DNA of 64,000 bases, taken from NCBI RefSeq assembly GCF_000298215.1, contig NZ_BAHD01000005.1, positions 1-64,000 on the forward strand, given 5' to 3'. The notes under the pieces are model-generated. The model had not been told where the DNA came from. It saw nothing but the letters and a program-made list of their open reading frames with translations, and did no database searches. The DNA comes from Kineosphaera limosa NBRC 100340 (GTDB lineage Bacteria; Actinomycetota; Actinomycetes; Actinomycetales; Dermatophilaceae). Position 1 is the first letter of the stretch. Each line of letters begins with the position of its first letter. Shown piece by piece: positions 54,385-62,100 of the stretch. Both the position numbers and the translations under genes were made by a program.

Positions 54385-56310
54385 TCACAGACCCCCAGCC
54401 GGCTGGGGCGGAACCCTAGCTGCCTTCTCCCGGCTCGCCCACAATCCTAACCGACCCGACACGAAGTAGCTGAGCGGTGGAAGTCCCCCCGCGGGCGTGC
54501 GAGAGTCGCGGGAACGTACCCCGCTCATTGACGTTCGTAGGTTCCGGACAACAGAGGTTACCTGGCTACCTTGCTGCGGTCCTTGGCCAGGAGCTTGCGT
54601 CCGTCCTCGCGGAGTTCGCCGGTGGGTGAGACGTGGCGGTAGAGGGTCTGGCGGGTGATGCCGAGTTCCTTGCAGAGGGCACCGACGTTGGTACCGGGCT
54701 TTCGCGGCGGCGGGTTTCGCCCGTGAGGCCGCAGCGCCCGCGTTGCTGCGACGTTCGGCATCGCGGCGGGCCTTGCGCGTGATGGACCCCGCGGTGTCGG
54801 TGATGGTACGCATCTGCTCAACCATCCGAAACAGCGCCTCCTCGTCGACCTGCGCCCGCCCCTCGGCCCGGAGCCGCTCCACTGCGGCGCGATGCTCCCA
54901 CACGCTCACCGCCGGATGCGACAGCGTCCGGTACGGCACCGACAGATAGGACGCACCCTCGGGATCCAGGACCCAGATGCGGCTGAAGTCGCGGGGGTCG
55001 CGCCGGATGACGAACCGGTCCAGTCGGTTGCGGCGGGCAATCCACGGCTTGAGCGCGTCGCTGAAGTAGTGCACGTGGTCGATGACGAACCCGGTGCGGG
55101 TCAGCGTCCTGCGGAACACCGGAAGGAAATCCACCAGGAACGCCGTCTCATTGGCCACCGTCACCACCGGCGTCTTGGCAGTACCGGCGGCCCAGCGAGC
55201 CTGCGGGGTCTGCCCGATGGTGCTGTGGACCTGCCCGTGATAGCTCGCCACCGCCAGCGCCAGCCACTTCTCCAGCTCCGCGACCGTCAGGACGGCCTTG
55301 GCCTCGGAGTCGTAGTCGCCGCGCTGTGCCGGGTTGGAGAACGTCGTACCGGGCAGCTCATGGATCATCTCCATCAGTGTGCCGATCACCCGCTCGACGA
55401 TGCCGCCGTAGTGCGGGCGACCCGGGGGCCGGTAGCGCAACGTGATCCCGTGCTCCTGGCAGCCTCGCCGCAGGGCCTCGCTCTTGAACTCCGCGGCGTT
55501 GTCCATAAACAGCTCGCCCGGCTTGCCGGCCATCGGCCAGTCCACCTCGATGCCGAGGCGCTCGACCCAGGCCCGCTTGTCGGTGACCATGTGCGCCAGA
55601 CACAGCCCGACCGACAATGCCGAGGGCGCCTCCAGAGTGATCACCAGACCCACGATGGACCGGGAGAAGACGTCGATCGCGACCGTCACGTACGGCCGCC
55701 CGATCGGCAGACGGTGCCGCTCATCGACCACGATCAGGTCCACCACGGTGTGATCGATCTGGACCTGCTCCAGCACGCCGGACACCGGTGGCACCCGCCC
55801 ACCTGCTGACTCCAGTGGCCGAGCCGCGTCTCGCCCCTCGCGGGCCACTGTCCCGGCGCGTGGGTCCAGGGCGGCGATGCGACGCATGATCACTCCGCGT
55901 GAGGGAACGGGCAGGCCCCGAGTCCGGCACGTCCGCATGATCTCCCGGTGGACTGCCGCGGTCTTTTTCCGCTGCCGGGTCAGGTAATGCTTGCCCAGCA
56001 CCTCCCGGATCACCGCCTCAACCGCGGCCGACAGCCGCTGGCCGCCGCGGCCGCCGCTGGAACGACCCGGGATCAGGTCCGAGACCACGCCCTGGCCCTC
56101 GCGCCACCGATGCAGCAAGACATAGACCTGCCGCCGGGAGATGCCCAGCTGGTTGGCTGCGGCCTCCACCGCATCTCCGCCCACCGTTCCGGCGTCGGCC
56201 AGCGGGCCGATCACCTCGGCCCGATGGACCGCCAGCGCCCACACCTCATCGGAGACGGTCAACAGACCACGCTCAGGAACCACGTCATCATCGACTGCGT
56301 CGTCGTGCAT
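54385..56310 (-). CDS. tniA: Tn5053-type TniA transposase with chimeric C terminus
   Basis: 641 aa from ATG 56310. An N-terminal HTH (AANQLGISRRQVYVLLHRWR), then the integrase core: Asp in EQVQIDHTVVDLIVVDE, Asp in GELFMDNAAEFKSEAL, Glu in YGGIVERVIGTLMEMIHELP. The Mu C-terminal beta domain includes RFVIRRDPRDFSRIWVLDPEG. After about residue 530 the frame runs into unrelated DNA: the overlapping frame there encodes a resolvase C terminus, so the last ~110 residues are junk translation. The downstream tniB and tniQ are deleted. It lies next to the right terminal repeat and points inward, as tniA does in Tn5053. Confidence 0.85.
   Translation of the reverse strand: MHDDAVDDDVVPERGLLTVSDEVWALAVHRAEVIGPLADAGTVGGDAVEAAANQLGISRRQVYVLLHRWREGQGVVSDLIPGRSSGGRGGQRLSAAVEAVIREVLGKHYLTRQRKKTAAVHREIMRTCRTRGLPVPSRGVIMRRIAALDPRAGTVAREGRDAARPLESAGGRVPPVSGVLEQVQIDHTVVDLIVVDERHRLPIGRPYVTVAIDVFSRSIVGLVITLEAPSALSVGLCLAHMVTDKRAWVERLGIEVDWPMAGKPGELFMDNAAEFKSEALRRGCQEHGITLRYRPPGRPHYGGIVERVIGTLMEMIHELPGTTFSNPAQRGDYDSEAKAVLTVAELEKWLALAVASYHGQVHSTIGQTPQARWAAGTAKTPVVTVANETAFLVDFLPVFRRTLTRTGFVIDHVHYFSDALKPWIARRNRLDRFVIRRDPRDFSRIWVLDPEGASYLSVPYRTLSHPAVSVWEHRAAVERLRAEGRAQVDEEALFRMVEQMRTITDTAGSITRKARRDAERRSNAGAAASRAKPAAAKARYQRRCPLQGTRHHPPDPLPPRLTHRRTPRGRTQAPGQGPQQGSQVTSVVRNLRTSMSGVRSRDSRTPAGGLPPLSYFVSGRLGLWASREKAARVPPQPAGGL
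54558..54710 (-). pseudogene. Resolvase C-terminal remnant fused behind tniA
   Basis: In a different frame from tniA: RKPGTNVGALCKELGITRQT followed by LYRHVSPTGELREDGRKLLA and a stop at 54558. This is the DNA-binding HTH end of a DNA-invertase/resolvase; the catalytic part is missing. The join within AAAKARYQ/RKPGTNV marks an internal deletion that removed tniB, tniQ and most of tniR. Confidence 0.75.
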
Positions 56311-56405
56311 AGGACTATGGAACAACGAGCCGACCGTGCACACGGGTACGGACACGCCGAACGGCCACACCCCTGTTCACCCGACCCCAAACACGCAGGT
56401 CACTT

Positions 56406-56430
56406 GTGCAGACGACTTCGGACATTGACA
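56406..56430 (-). repeat. Right terminal inverted repeat of the thi transposon
   Basis: Read on the minus strand: TGTCAATGTC then CGAAGTCGTCTGCAC, 25 bp. It matches the left outer repeat at 20 of 25 positions and the left inner repeat at 18 of 19. A weaker second copy (TGTCCGTACCCGTGTGCAC) lies further inside near 56345. Confidence 0.85.
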
Positions 56431-56554
56431 GACCCCCTCGGCTAGCCGCGCGACCTTGGTACGAAAGCGATCGTTCTGCGGCGAGTCGAACAAGATCCCC
56501 GCCCGTTTCGGCACTTCGCCTCGCCGTCGCGCCTGAATAGGCCACACTCGAACA

Positions 56555-57982
56555 GTGAGCGAACTCGTTCCCAGCGGCCCTCATGGAGAGGTCGTCGGCG
56601 TACACGACGACCTGCTCCGCTTCGAGAGGATGCTCCTCGACCAGTTGGCGGGCGCTGGCCTTCCCACCGCCAACGTGCTTGTCCCCGTCGACGAGCGCGA
56701 GCAGGCACTACGAACCATCGGCATGGCGTTGTCCAGCCTTCCGGTGACCGAGCGGGGCCGGTCCGCGTACATCAGCAAGATGATTGCGGCCGCTAGCGCT
56801 GGCCTGTTCGACGCCGCCCTCAACTACCTGTGGAACGAGACGGTCGGAGAACTCCGGCGTCGCGTCATCAGTTACGACCTTGCCTACTTCTACGACGTCG
56901 CCGTGCCGTCGCCGGATCGCCGCAAGCACCTGTCGACTGAAGAAGACCTTACGAAGGTCGACGACTTCGACCTGCTCAAAGGGGCACTGCAGATCGGCCT
57001 CCTGTCAGCGACCGGGTACGCGCGTCTCGACCACATCCGGTACATGCGGAACTTCGCGTCGGCAGCGCACCCTAACCAGGTCGAGCTCACTGGGCTTGAC
57101 CTTGCCAACTGGCTTGAGGTCTGTGTCCGGCAGGTCATCCTGCTCCCCTATGACAACATCACCGCAGAGACGAAGCGCCTGCTGGCGAACGTCCGAGCGC
57201 AGCCGATCACAGGTGAGGATGCCGCGAAGGCCGCCGCGTTCTTTGACAACATGCCAGCCGAGCGGGCTGACCTGCTCGCCACCGGATTGTTCGGCCTGTA
57301 CGTCGATCAGTCACAGGCGCCGCTCGTGGCGGACAACGTCCGACGCCTCTGGCCGCTGTTGTGGACGTTCGTGTCCGCGCAGGCGCGCGGCAACTTCGGG
57401 ATCAAGATTGGTCGCTTTACCGCGAGTCTGGACACGGCGAAGGCCGCCGCTGGTCGCGAACTTCTCGCTTTGGTCGGCGGCACGGCCTACCTCCCCGAGT
57501 CAGAGCGTGCGGTCGAGATCGATGCCGCCATCGACGCACTCACGGCGGCACATCGAGGGTGGAGCAACTTCAACACCGAGCCGGCTCCTGCCAAGGCCCT
57601 TTCGGATCTCATCGGTCCACGCGGGGACGTACCGACCGCCCTCGAGAACAAGTATCTCGAGGCGGTCGTGGAGGCCTTCCTGGGTAACCAGTACGGCGTC
57701 AGCTGGGCAGCGGTCGAGCACTACGAGGCGATGCTGCGGCGACTCGACTCGCGGCAAGCGGGTATGGCGCTGCGGACCTTCACCCTCCCCACCGTCTCCG
57801 CCCAGCTGTGGTCGACAGTCGGTCAGTCTCGGTGGGCGGCGCTGCTGGACATCCTCGCCCCGAAGCTCACAGCGCCGGTCGACCGGGCCCTGATGCAGGC
57901 TATCCGCGCGTTCACCTCGACCCCCGACAAGTTGGCCAGCGACACCAAGATCAAGAAGCTGGTCGCCGCGGCTCGGGCGTGA
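56555..57982 (+). CDS. Unrecognised 475-aa protein with a HEPN-like motif
   Basis: I do not recognise the family. It is soluble and mostly helical by composition. A segment ARLDHIRYMRNFASAAHPNQ carries R165-N-x5-H172, the spacing and Asn of the HEPN RNase motif (Rx4-6H), preceded by long helices (SKMIAAASAGLFDAALNYLW, NETVGELRRRVISYDLAYFY). The C-terminal half has repeated amphipathic helices with no other clear motif. GTG 56555 follows GAATAG, a -10-like patch. It starts 124 bp outside the transposon end and is convergent with the restriction endonuclease-like gene, stops one base apart. A defence or toxin role is a hypothesis only. Confidence 0.6.
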   Translation: MSELVPSGPHGEVVGVHDDLLRFERMLLDQLAGAGLPTANVLVPVDEREQALRTIGMALSSLPVTERGRSAYISKMIAAASAGLFDAALNYLWNETVGELRRRVISYDLAYFYDVAVPSPDRRKHLSTEEDLTKVDDFDLLKGALQIGLLSATGYARLDHIRYMRNFASAAHPNQVELTGLDLANWLEVCVRQVILLPYDNITAETKRLLANVRAQPITGEDAAKAAAFFDNMPAERADLLATGLFGLYVDQSQAPLVADNVRRLWPLLWTFVSAQARGNFGIKIGRFTASLDTAKAAAGRELLALVGGTAYLPESERAVEIDAAIDALTAAHRGWSNFNTEPAPAKALSDLIGPRGDVPTALENKYLEAVVEAFLGNQYGVSWAAVEHYEAMLRRLDSRQAGMALRTFTLPTVSAQLWSTVGQSRWAALLDILAPKLTAPVDRALMQAIRAFTSTPDKLASDTKIKKLVAAARA

Positions 57983-57983
57983 A

Positions 57984-58913
57984 CTAGCGCAGCGTGCCGG
58001 TCTCCTCGGTGTCGTCGGTGGTGCCCTGCGGCTCCGGTACGGCCAGGTCGCGCCGCTCGCGAAGCTCTCGAACTCGTGGGTGGTGCACGACGGGGGTGAC
58101 GTCGAGCACCTGGTGGATCATGGCGTCGAGGAACTGGTCAGGGCGCAGCGCCGGGGGCACGTCGTCGACGTTGACGGTGACGACACGCTCCTCGGCCGGC
58201 AGGGCGTCGTCCCAGTGGGCCAGCGCAAGCCCGGTGGCTGTGTAGCCGCCGCGGCCGTCGGTGTCGCGCAGCTTGCTCATCATGTCCTTGGTGCGTTCCC
58301 ACGCTTCCCTTTCCGTGGTGAGGATCGTGTCGCGTTGGAGGAAGAAGAACCCGGTCGCGGCGAGCGGGTAGCGGCCGCGGAGGTTGGCCGCGTCGCCGTA
58401 GGCCTCCTCGAACCTGTTGGGCAGGTTCTTGCCGAAGGACGAGACCTGCGCCTTGGTGCTCAGCAACAGCTCAGGACCGCGGTCCCAGCGCGCGATGCAG
58501 ACGTCGATCTGCTTGTAGTACGCCCGGCCCAGGACCCGGGCGTCGGACGGCGCGACGGTGGTGATGCGCTCGAGGTGGGGTCGCACCTGCTCGCTCAGAC
58601 CCTTGGGGAGCTTGTCGACGAAGAGCACGAGGTCGCGGGGCAGTACTCGCGGCCGGGTGGCCCGCGGCCACACCTCGTCGACGAGGAAGCCGGCCCGTCG
58701 CAGCTCGTGTGCGAGCCAGGCGTCGATGCCCTTGGCGAACCGGCCCGACTCGGACACGCTGCCGCTTCGGATCGGGTAGGTCAGCAGTCTGCCGAGCAGG
58801 TCGTAGTCGGGCCCGTACCGGGGGACCTCGTCTTCGGCATGGAGCCACGGGTCACTGGTGGGCGTCGTCGCCAGTGCGGCGTCGAACGCGCTGAACGCGT
58901 CTTCCTTGCTCAC
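57984..58913 (-). CDS. Putative type II restriction endonuclease
   Basis: 309 aa. Overlaps the methyltransferase stop by 4 nt (GTG 58913) and is co-oriented with it, the usual restriction-modification pairing. A PD-(D/E)xK-like core is suggested by YKQIDVCIARWDRGPELLLS followed by TKAQVSSFGKNLPNRFEEAY, with Asp, a hydrophobic strand and Lys. GDAANLRGRYPLAATGFFFL is a well-conserved-looking strand-helix. Sizes (309 and 575 aa) resemble those of the SalI/XamI systems (GTCGAC), which I raise only as a possibility. No other activity is evident. Confidence 0.65.
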   Translation of the reverse strand: MSKEDAFSAFDAALATTPTSDPWLHAEDEVPRYGPDYDLLGRLLTYPIRSGSVSESGRFAKGIDAWLAHELRRAGFLVDEVWPRATRPRVLPRDLVLFVDKLPKGLSEQVRPHLERITTVAPSDARVLGRAYYKQIDVCIARWDRGPELLLSTKAQVSSFGKNLPNRFEEAYGDAANLRGRYPLAATGFFFLQRDTILTTEREAWERTKDMMSKLRDTDGRGGYTATGLALAHWDDALPAEERVVTVNVDDVPPALRPDQFLDAMIHQVLDVTPVVHHPRVRELRERRDLAVPEPQGTTDDTEETGTLR

Positions 58914-60637
58914 GCCTGGTCCTGCGCACGCCGTGACAGCGCCATTGCGTGCGGTGAGACACGGTCCTTAGCTTTCGTGCCGCGTGCCCGTCGGCGAGCG
59001 GCGAGCATGGCGTACGCCTGCTCGAGGTCGCTGATGCCGGCCGCGTCAAGAGCCGAGCTGTCATGGAGGATCACCTGGTCGACGAGCCGCACGGCATCCA
59101 GGAGCCGGCCGGCGCGCAGGTGGTCGCGTACGCGCGGGCGCACGGCGCGCAGCGCGTCGGCACACTCCAGCACACCCGCCGGTGACGGCACCGGCAGGTC
59201 GTCGGCTTCGCGGGGCTCCAGCTTGAGCATCCCGCCCCCGTACGCGCGGCCAACGATCTCTGCGCCGACAAGCGTGACGGAGTTCAAGGACGTCAGCGGC
59301 AGCAGCTCGCGGCCGAGCACCCGATGCTCGTCAGTCAGGTAGACGCCGTGCACGCTGTTGAGGTGGTGCGCGCCGGCCGTGTTCGTCGTCAGGCGCGGGG
59401 TGTCAGCGTTCATGTAGGTCAGGAGCAGGTCGGCGGGCACGACCAGCGGGACGCGCCACCACGGGCTGCGCACGCGGCACTTGTAGGCAGCGTCGACGCC
59501 CTCTTCCTCGCCCTGCTGGATGTAGGCCTGGGCCGCAGGGCTGGGATCAGCGGGCGGGCGAAACAGGAGGGTGGCGGACCCCTCGCGGCCGAGTTCCGCG
59601 CGCATGTGCGCAGTGAATGACAGACCGCGCAGGTGGCGACTCCCGGGCGGGCTGAGGGGAAGCAGCTCGTCGTCAGCCAGGCCGAGCCTCGCAGCCTGTG
59701 CCGGCGTCAGGGTGAAGAACTTGTTCGCACCGGTCACCATCCCCAGGGTCGTCTCACCCCAGGTGTGCAACGTCGAGAAGCCCGCACCGGTGGTCGCGGC
59801 CGCATACGCCGCAGCGCTGGCGGTCGGCAGGAGAGCCGAGGTCCATTTGCCGCTCGTGCTCGTGGGCGTCCAGACCGCGGCTGTTTCGGGGTCAAGTTCG
59901 GCCAGTGCGTCAGCGTCCTGCACTTGGAGCAGTTCGCAATGATCGGTTCCTCCGCTGCCCTCTGCGAGCAGGAGTACCACGTCCTCGAGCACACCGGGGA
60001 ACACGCGCTCGGTGAACAGCACGAGCCGGACACGGGCGAAGCGGCGCATCAGGAACTCGCGGACCTGTGCGGCGTAGTTCACTGACAGCAGCTCGGCGGG
60101 CAGAACGAGGCCGAGTCGGCCACCCGGCTTCAGGAACAGCGCGGAGTGCACGGTGAACGCCGCCCACGACGAGGCCAAGCCGGTGAGGGCAACGCCGGCG
60201 CGTAGCGCCGCGCGACGTGATGCCGCGCGGTCGGCACCAGCGAAGTCCTGGTAGCGCATGTACGGGGGGTTTCCGATCACAGCGTCGTACGAGGGCTCCG
60301 GCTCGACGGCGAAGAAGTCACTCACGCGAACCCGGGCGGACGCGCCAGCAGCACGCAACACGGCGCGCGCCACATGGGCTGATGCCGCATGCAGCTCGAC
60401 CCCATCAAGCCGTGTAGGCCCGACCGACGGGAAGGTCTGGACCCGCTCGTGCGCGGCGAGCAGGAACGCGGCCTCACCACAGGACGGCTCGAGCACGCAA
60501 TCTGCTGCGCTCCGCACAGCCCAACGGGCCACGTAGGCGGCGACCTCCGGTGGGGTGAAGAACGCCCCCCTCGCCTTCCTCAGGGCGTCTGTGTCGACGT
60601 GCTCGACGGTACTCACCGTCGCAGTCTCCCCCACCAC
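58910..60637 (-). CDS. N6-adenine DNA methyltransferase (Eco57I/TaqI-like)
   Basis: 575 aa. Motif X KARGAFFTPPEVAAYVARWA, motif I CVLEPSCGEAAFLLAA, motif II-like DGVELHAASAHVAR, and motif IV YDAVIGNPPYMRYQDFAG (NPPY near residue 120) define a class gamma N6A methyltransferase. The C-terminal half is the target-recognition region (LGMVTGANKFFTLTPAQ and following), as in TaqI-like enzymes. It protects host DNA from the partner nuclease. Start GTG 60637; GTG 60616 is an alternative. Confidence 0.88.
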   Translation of the reverse strand: MVGETATVSTVEHVDTDALRKARGAFFTPPEVAAYVARWAVRSAADCVLEPSCGEAAFLLAAHERVQTFPSVGPTRLDGVELHAASAHVARAVLRAAGASARVRVSDFFAVEPEPSYDAVIGNPPYMRYQDFAGADRAASRRAALRAGVALTGLASSWAAFTVHSALFLKPGGRLGLVLPAELLSVNYAAQVREFLMRRFARVRLVLFTERVFPGVLEDVVLLLAEGSGGTDHCELLQVQDADALAELDPETAAVWTPTSTSGKWTSALLPTASAAAYAAATTGAGFSTLHTWGETTLGMVTGANKFFTLTPAQAARLGLADDELLPLSPPGSRHLRGLSFTAHMRAELGREGSATLLFRPPADPSPAAQAYIQQGEEEGVDAAYKCRVRSPWWRVPLVVPADLLLTYMNADTPRLTTNTAGAHHLNSVHGVYLTDEHRVLGRELLPLTSLNSVTLVGAEIVGRAYGGGMLKLEPREADDLPVPSPAGVLECADALRAVRPRVRDHLRAGRLLDAVRLVDQVILHDSSALDAAGISDLEQAYAMLAARRRARGTKAKDRVSPHAMALSRRAQDQA

Positions 60638-61077
60638 GGCTGCCGCCCGGGCCGCACGGCGTGATTACGGACGATCGTGTCGCTGAGGGCTCGTCTCTGA
60701 GAAGCTCGCGGCCGTCGCGCTCGGCTACCAGAACCAGCACTCGACCTCCACAACATGGACCGCCTCAGGGCGCCCTACCTGCCCGCGACCGACCTACGCC
60801 GCAATTTCTGAGGTGTTTCTCTGGGGTGTACCCCACTGCAACACCTCGGCTCGCGCTCACGACACCGTCGCGTGTGACTGGCAGCGGTAGGTGGCGGTGT
60901 TCTCACTGCGCTATCTGGCGGTGCACTGGCCAGGCGGGCGGAGGCGTTTCGTAAGCCGATCCCCTTGCGGTGATCTGACACTCAGGGTCGCGTTCACCGC
61001 GGTTGACGGCACAGGGGAAGTGCTGTCCGGACCGAGGTCCCGACGCAACGACCGCGTCCGGGCTCACACCCGGCGCC
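60638..61077. other. 440-bp gap with no recognisable gene
   Basis: Short ORFs on both strands have no family features. It should hold the methyltransferase promoter and the end of the NTF2-like transcription unit. A small palindrome GGGGT-GT-ACCCC lies at about 60825-60836. I see no tRNA, attachment site or IS end. Confidence 0.4.
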
Positions 61078-61449
61078 TCAGCGAGGGGCGTACGTCGCGG
61101 CGATGACACGCCACCGGCTGTCTTGGTGGACCCACAGCCGGGTGTAGCGCAGCCGCGCGACCGTCTCCGTGCCGTCGTGGATCGCCTCCACGGTGGCGAT
61201 GAGGTCGGTCACACCCGTCTTGCCCTCGTCTCGGACGGTGACCGCCTCCTCCTCGAGCCGGAGGATCCGGAGCGACCCGGACCGGTAGGTGTCGAGATCG
61301 TCCGCCTTGGTGAAGAGCGCGCCGTCGGGGCCGGCTCCGACGACCCGCGGGTGCAGGAGGGCATCCAGTGCGTCGAGGTCTCCGCAGCGCTGTGCTGCAT
61401 GGAGGTGGCGCTCGGCGTCCACGAGGTCCATGGCGTCCTTCCCTGTCAT
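61078..61449 (-). CDS. NTF2-like (DUF4440/SnoaL-type) protein
   Basis: 123 aa. DLVDAERHLHAAQRCGDLDALDALLHP is the N-terminal helix of DUF4440-like proteins, and RYTRLWVHQDSRWRVIAATY the C-terminal strands; together they form a small cone-shaped alpha+beta barrel. No enzyme activity can be assigned. ATG 61449 overlaps the response-regulator stop by 4 nt, so it is the last gene of the two-component operon and may be a target or accessory of it. Confidence 0.78.
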   Translation of the reverse strand: MTGKDAMDLVDAERHLHAAQRCGDLDALDALLHPRVVGAGPDGALFTKADDLDTYRSGSLRILRLEEEAVTVRDEGKTGVTDLIATVEAIHDGTETVARLRYTRLWVHQDSRWRVIAATYAPR

Positions 61450-62096
61450 CGAGTCTCGAACACGTGGTGGTGGTAGGCCAGGACGATCGCTTGGGCGCGA
61501 TCCCTGACCTGGAGCTTGCGCAGGAGTCGGGTGACGTGCGTCTTGACGGTGGTGTCGCTGATGAAGAGCTCGCGCCCGATCTCGGCATTGGAAAGACCGG
61601 CGGCGATGAGCCGGAAGACCTCGAGCTCCCGGGAGGTAAGGGTGTCGAGCGCGGGTGGTCGTGGCTCTCGACGGTCCTTGGTGAAGTGAGCGATGAGGCT
61701 GCGGGTCACCGAGGGGGACAGCAAGGCGTCTCCGGCCGCGATCGTGCGCACCGCGGCGATGAGCTGCTCGGGAGGCTCGTCCTTGAGGACGAAACCGCTG
61801 GCACCGGCACGCAGGGCCTCGTACACAAGGTCATCGTGGTTGAACGTGGTCAGGATGAGGACTCTCGCGTCATCGTCGGCGGCGAAGATTCGGCGAGTCG
61901 CCTCGAGGCCGTCCATCTCGGGCATCCGGATGTCCATGAGGACGACGTCCGGTCGGTAGCGGGCAGCGCGTACGACGGCGTCGATGCCGTTGCTCGCCTC
62001 GGCGACCACCTCGATGTCCGGCTCCACGTCGAGCAGCATGCGCAAACCCGCGCGGACCATCCCCTGGTCGTCGACGATCAACGCCTTGATGCTCAC
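61446..62096 (-). CDS. NarL/FixJ-family response regulator
   Basis: 216 aa. Receiver domain with ALIVDDQGMVRAGLRMLL, phosphoacceptor Asp55 in DVVLMDIRMPEMDG, and Lys in GFVLKDEPPEQLI. The C-terminal LuxR-type HTH is LTSRELEVFRLIAAGLSNAE then FISDTTVKTHVTRLLRKL. Start GTG 62096, 4 nt after the kinase stop. A candidate binding palindrome lies in the divergent promoter at 63289. Confidence 0.93.
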   Translation of the reverse strand: MSIKALIVDDQGMVRAGLRMLLDVEPDIEVVAEASNGIDAVVRAARYRPDVVLMDIRMPEMDGLEATRRIFAADDDARVLILTTFNHDDLVYEALRAGASGFVLKDEPPEQLIAAVRTIAAGDALLSPSVTRSLIAHFTKDRREPRPPALDTLTSRELEVFRLIAAGLSNAEIGRELFISDTTVKTHVTRLLRKLQVRDRAQAIVLAYHHHVFETR

Positions 62097-62100
62097 GCCG

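Larger units (their letters stand above)
49473..56430. mobile_element. Tn402/Tn5053-like transposon carrying a thiamin-salvage operon
   Basis: A 6958-bp segment bounded by 25-bp terminal inverted repeats that match at 20 positions, both starting TGTCA at the outside and sharing CGAAGTC and CTGCAC. This is the end type of Tn402/Tn5053 elements (TGTC...GAAG...CTGCAC). The left end has a second, internal 19-bp copy. Contents, left to right: TPP riboswitch, thiM-thiE-thiD-tenA, HAD-Nudix gene, TniA transposase next to the right end and pointing inward. tniB and tniQ are absent and only a resolvase stub remains, so it is non-autonomous. No 5-bp target duplication is seen (TCCTC left, GACCC right). 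Confidence 0.75.

Noticed and set aside
57984-58913. Naming the nuclease SalI/XamI outright
   Set aside because: Only lengths, gene pairing and a weak catalytic pattern support it. Without a profile search the recognition site cannot be stated.
60775-61109. Short ORFs in the gap after the methyltransferase
   Set aside because: Candidates on both strands are Arg/Pro/Ser-rich with no ribosome-binding site or recognisable domain.
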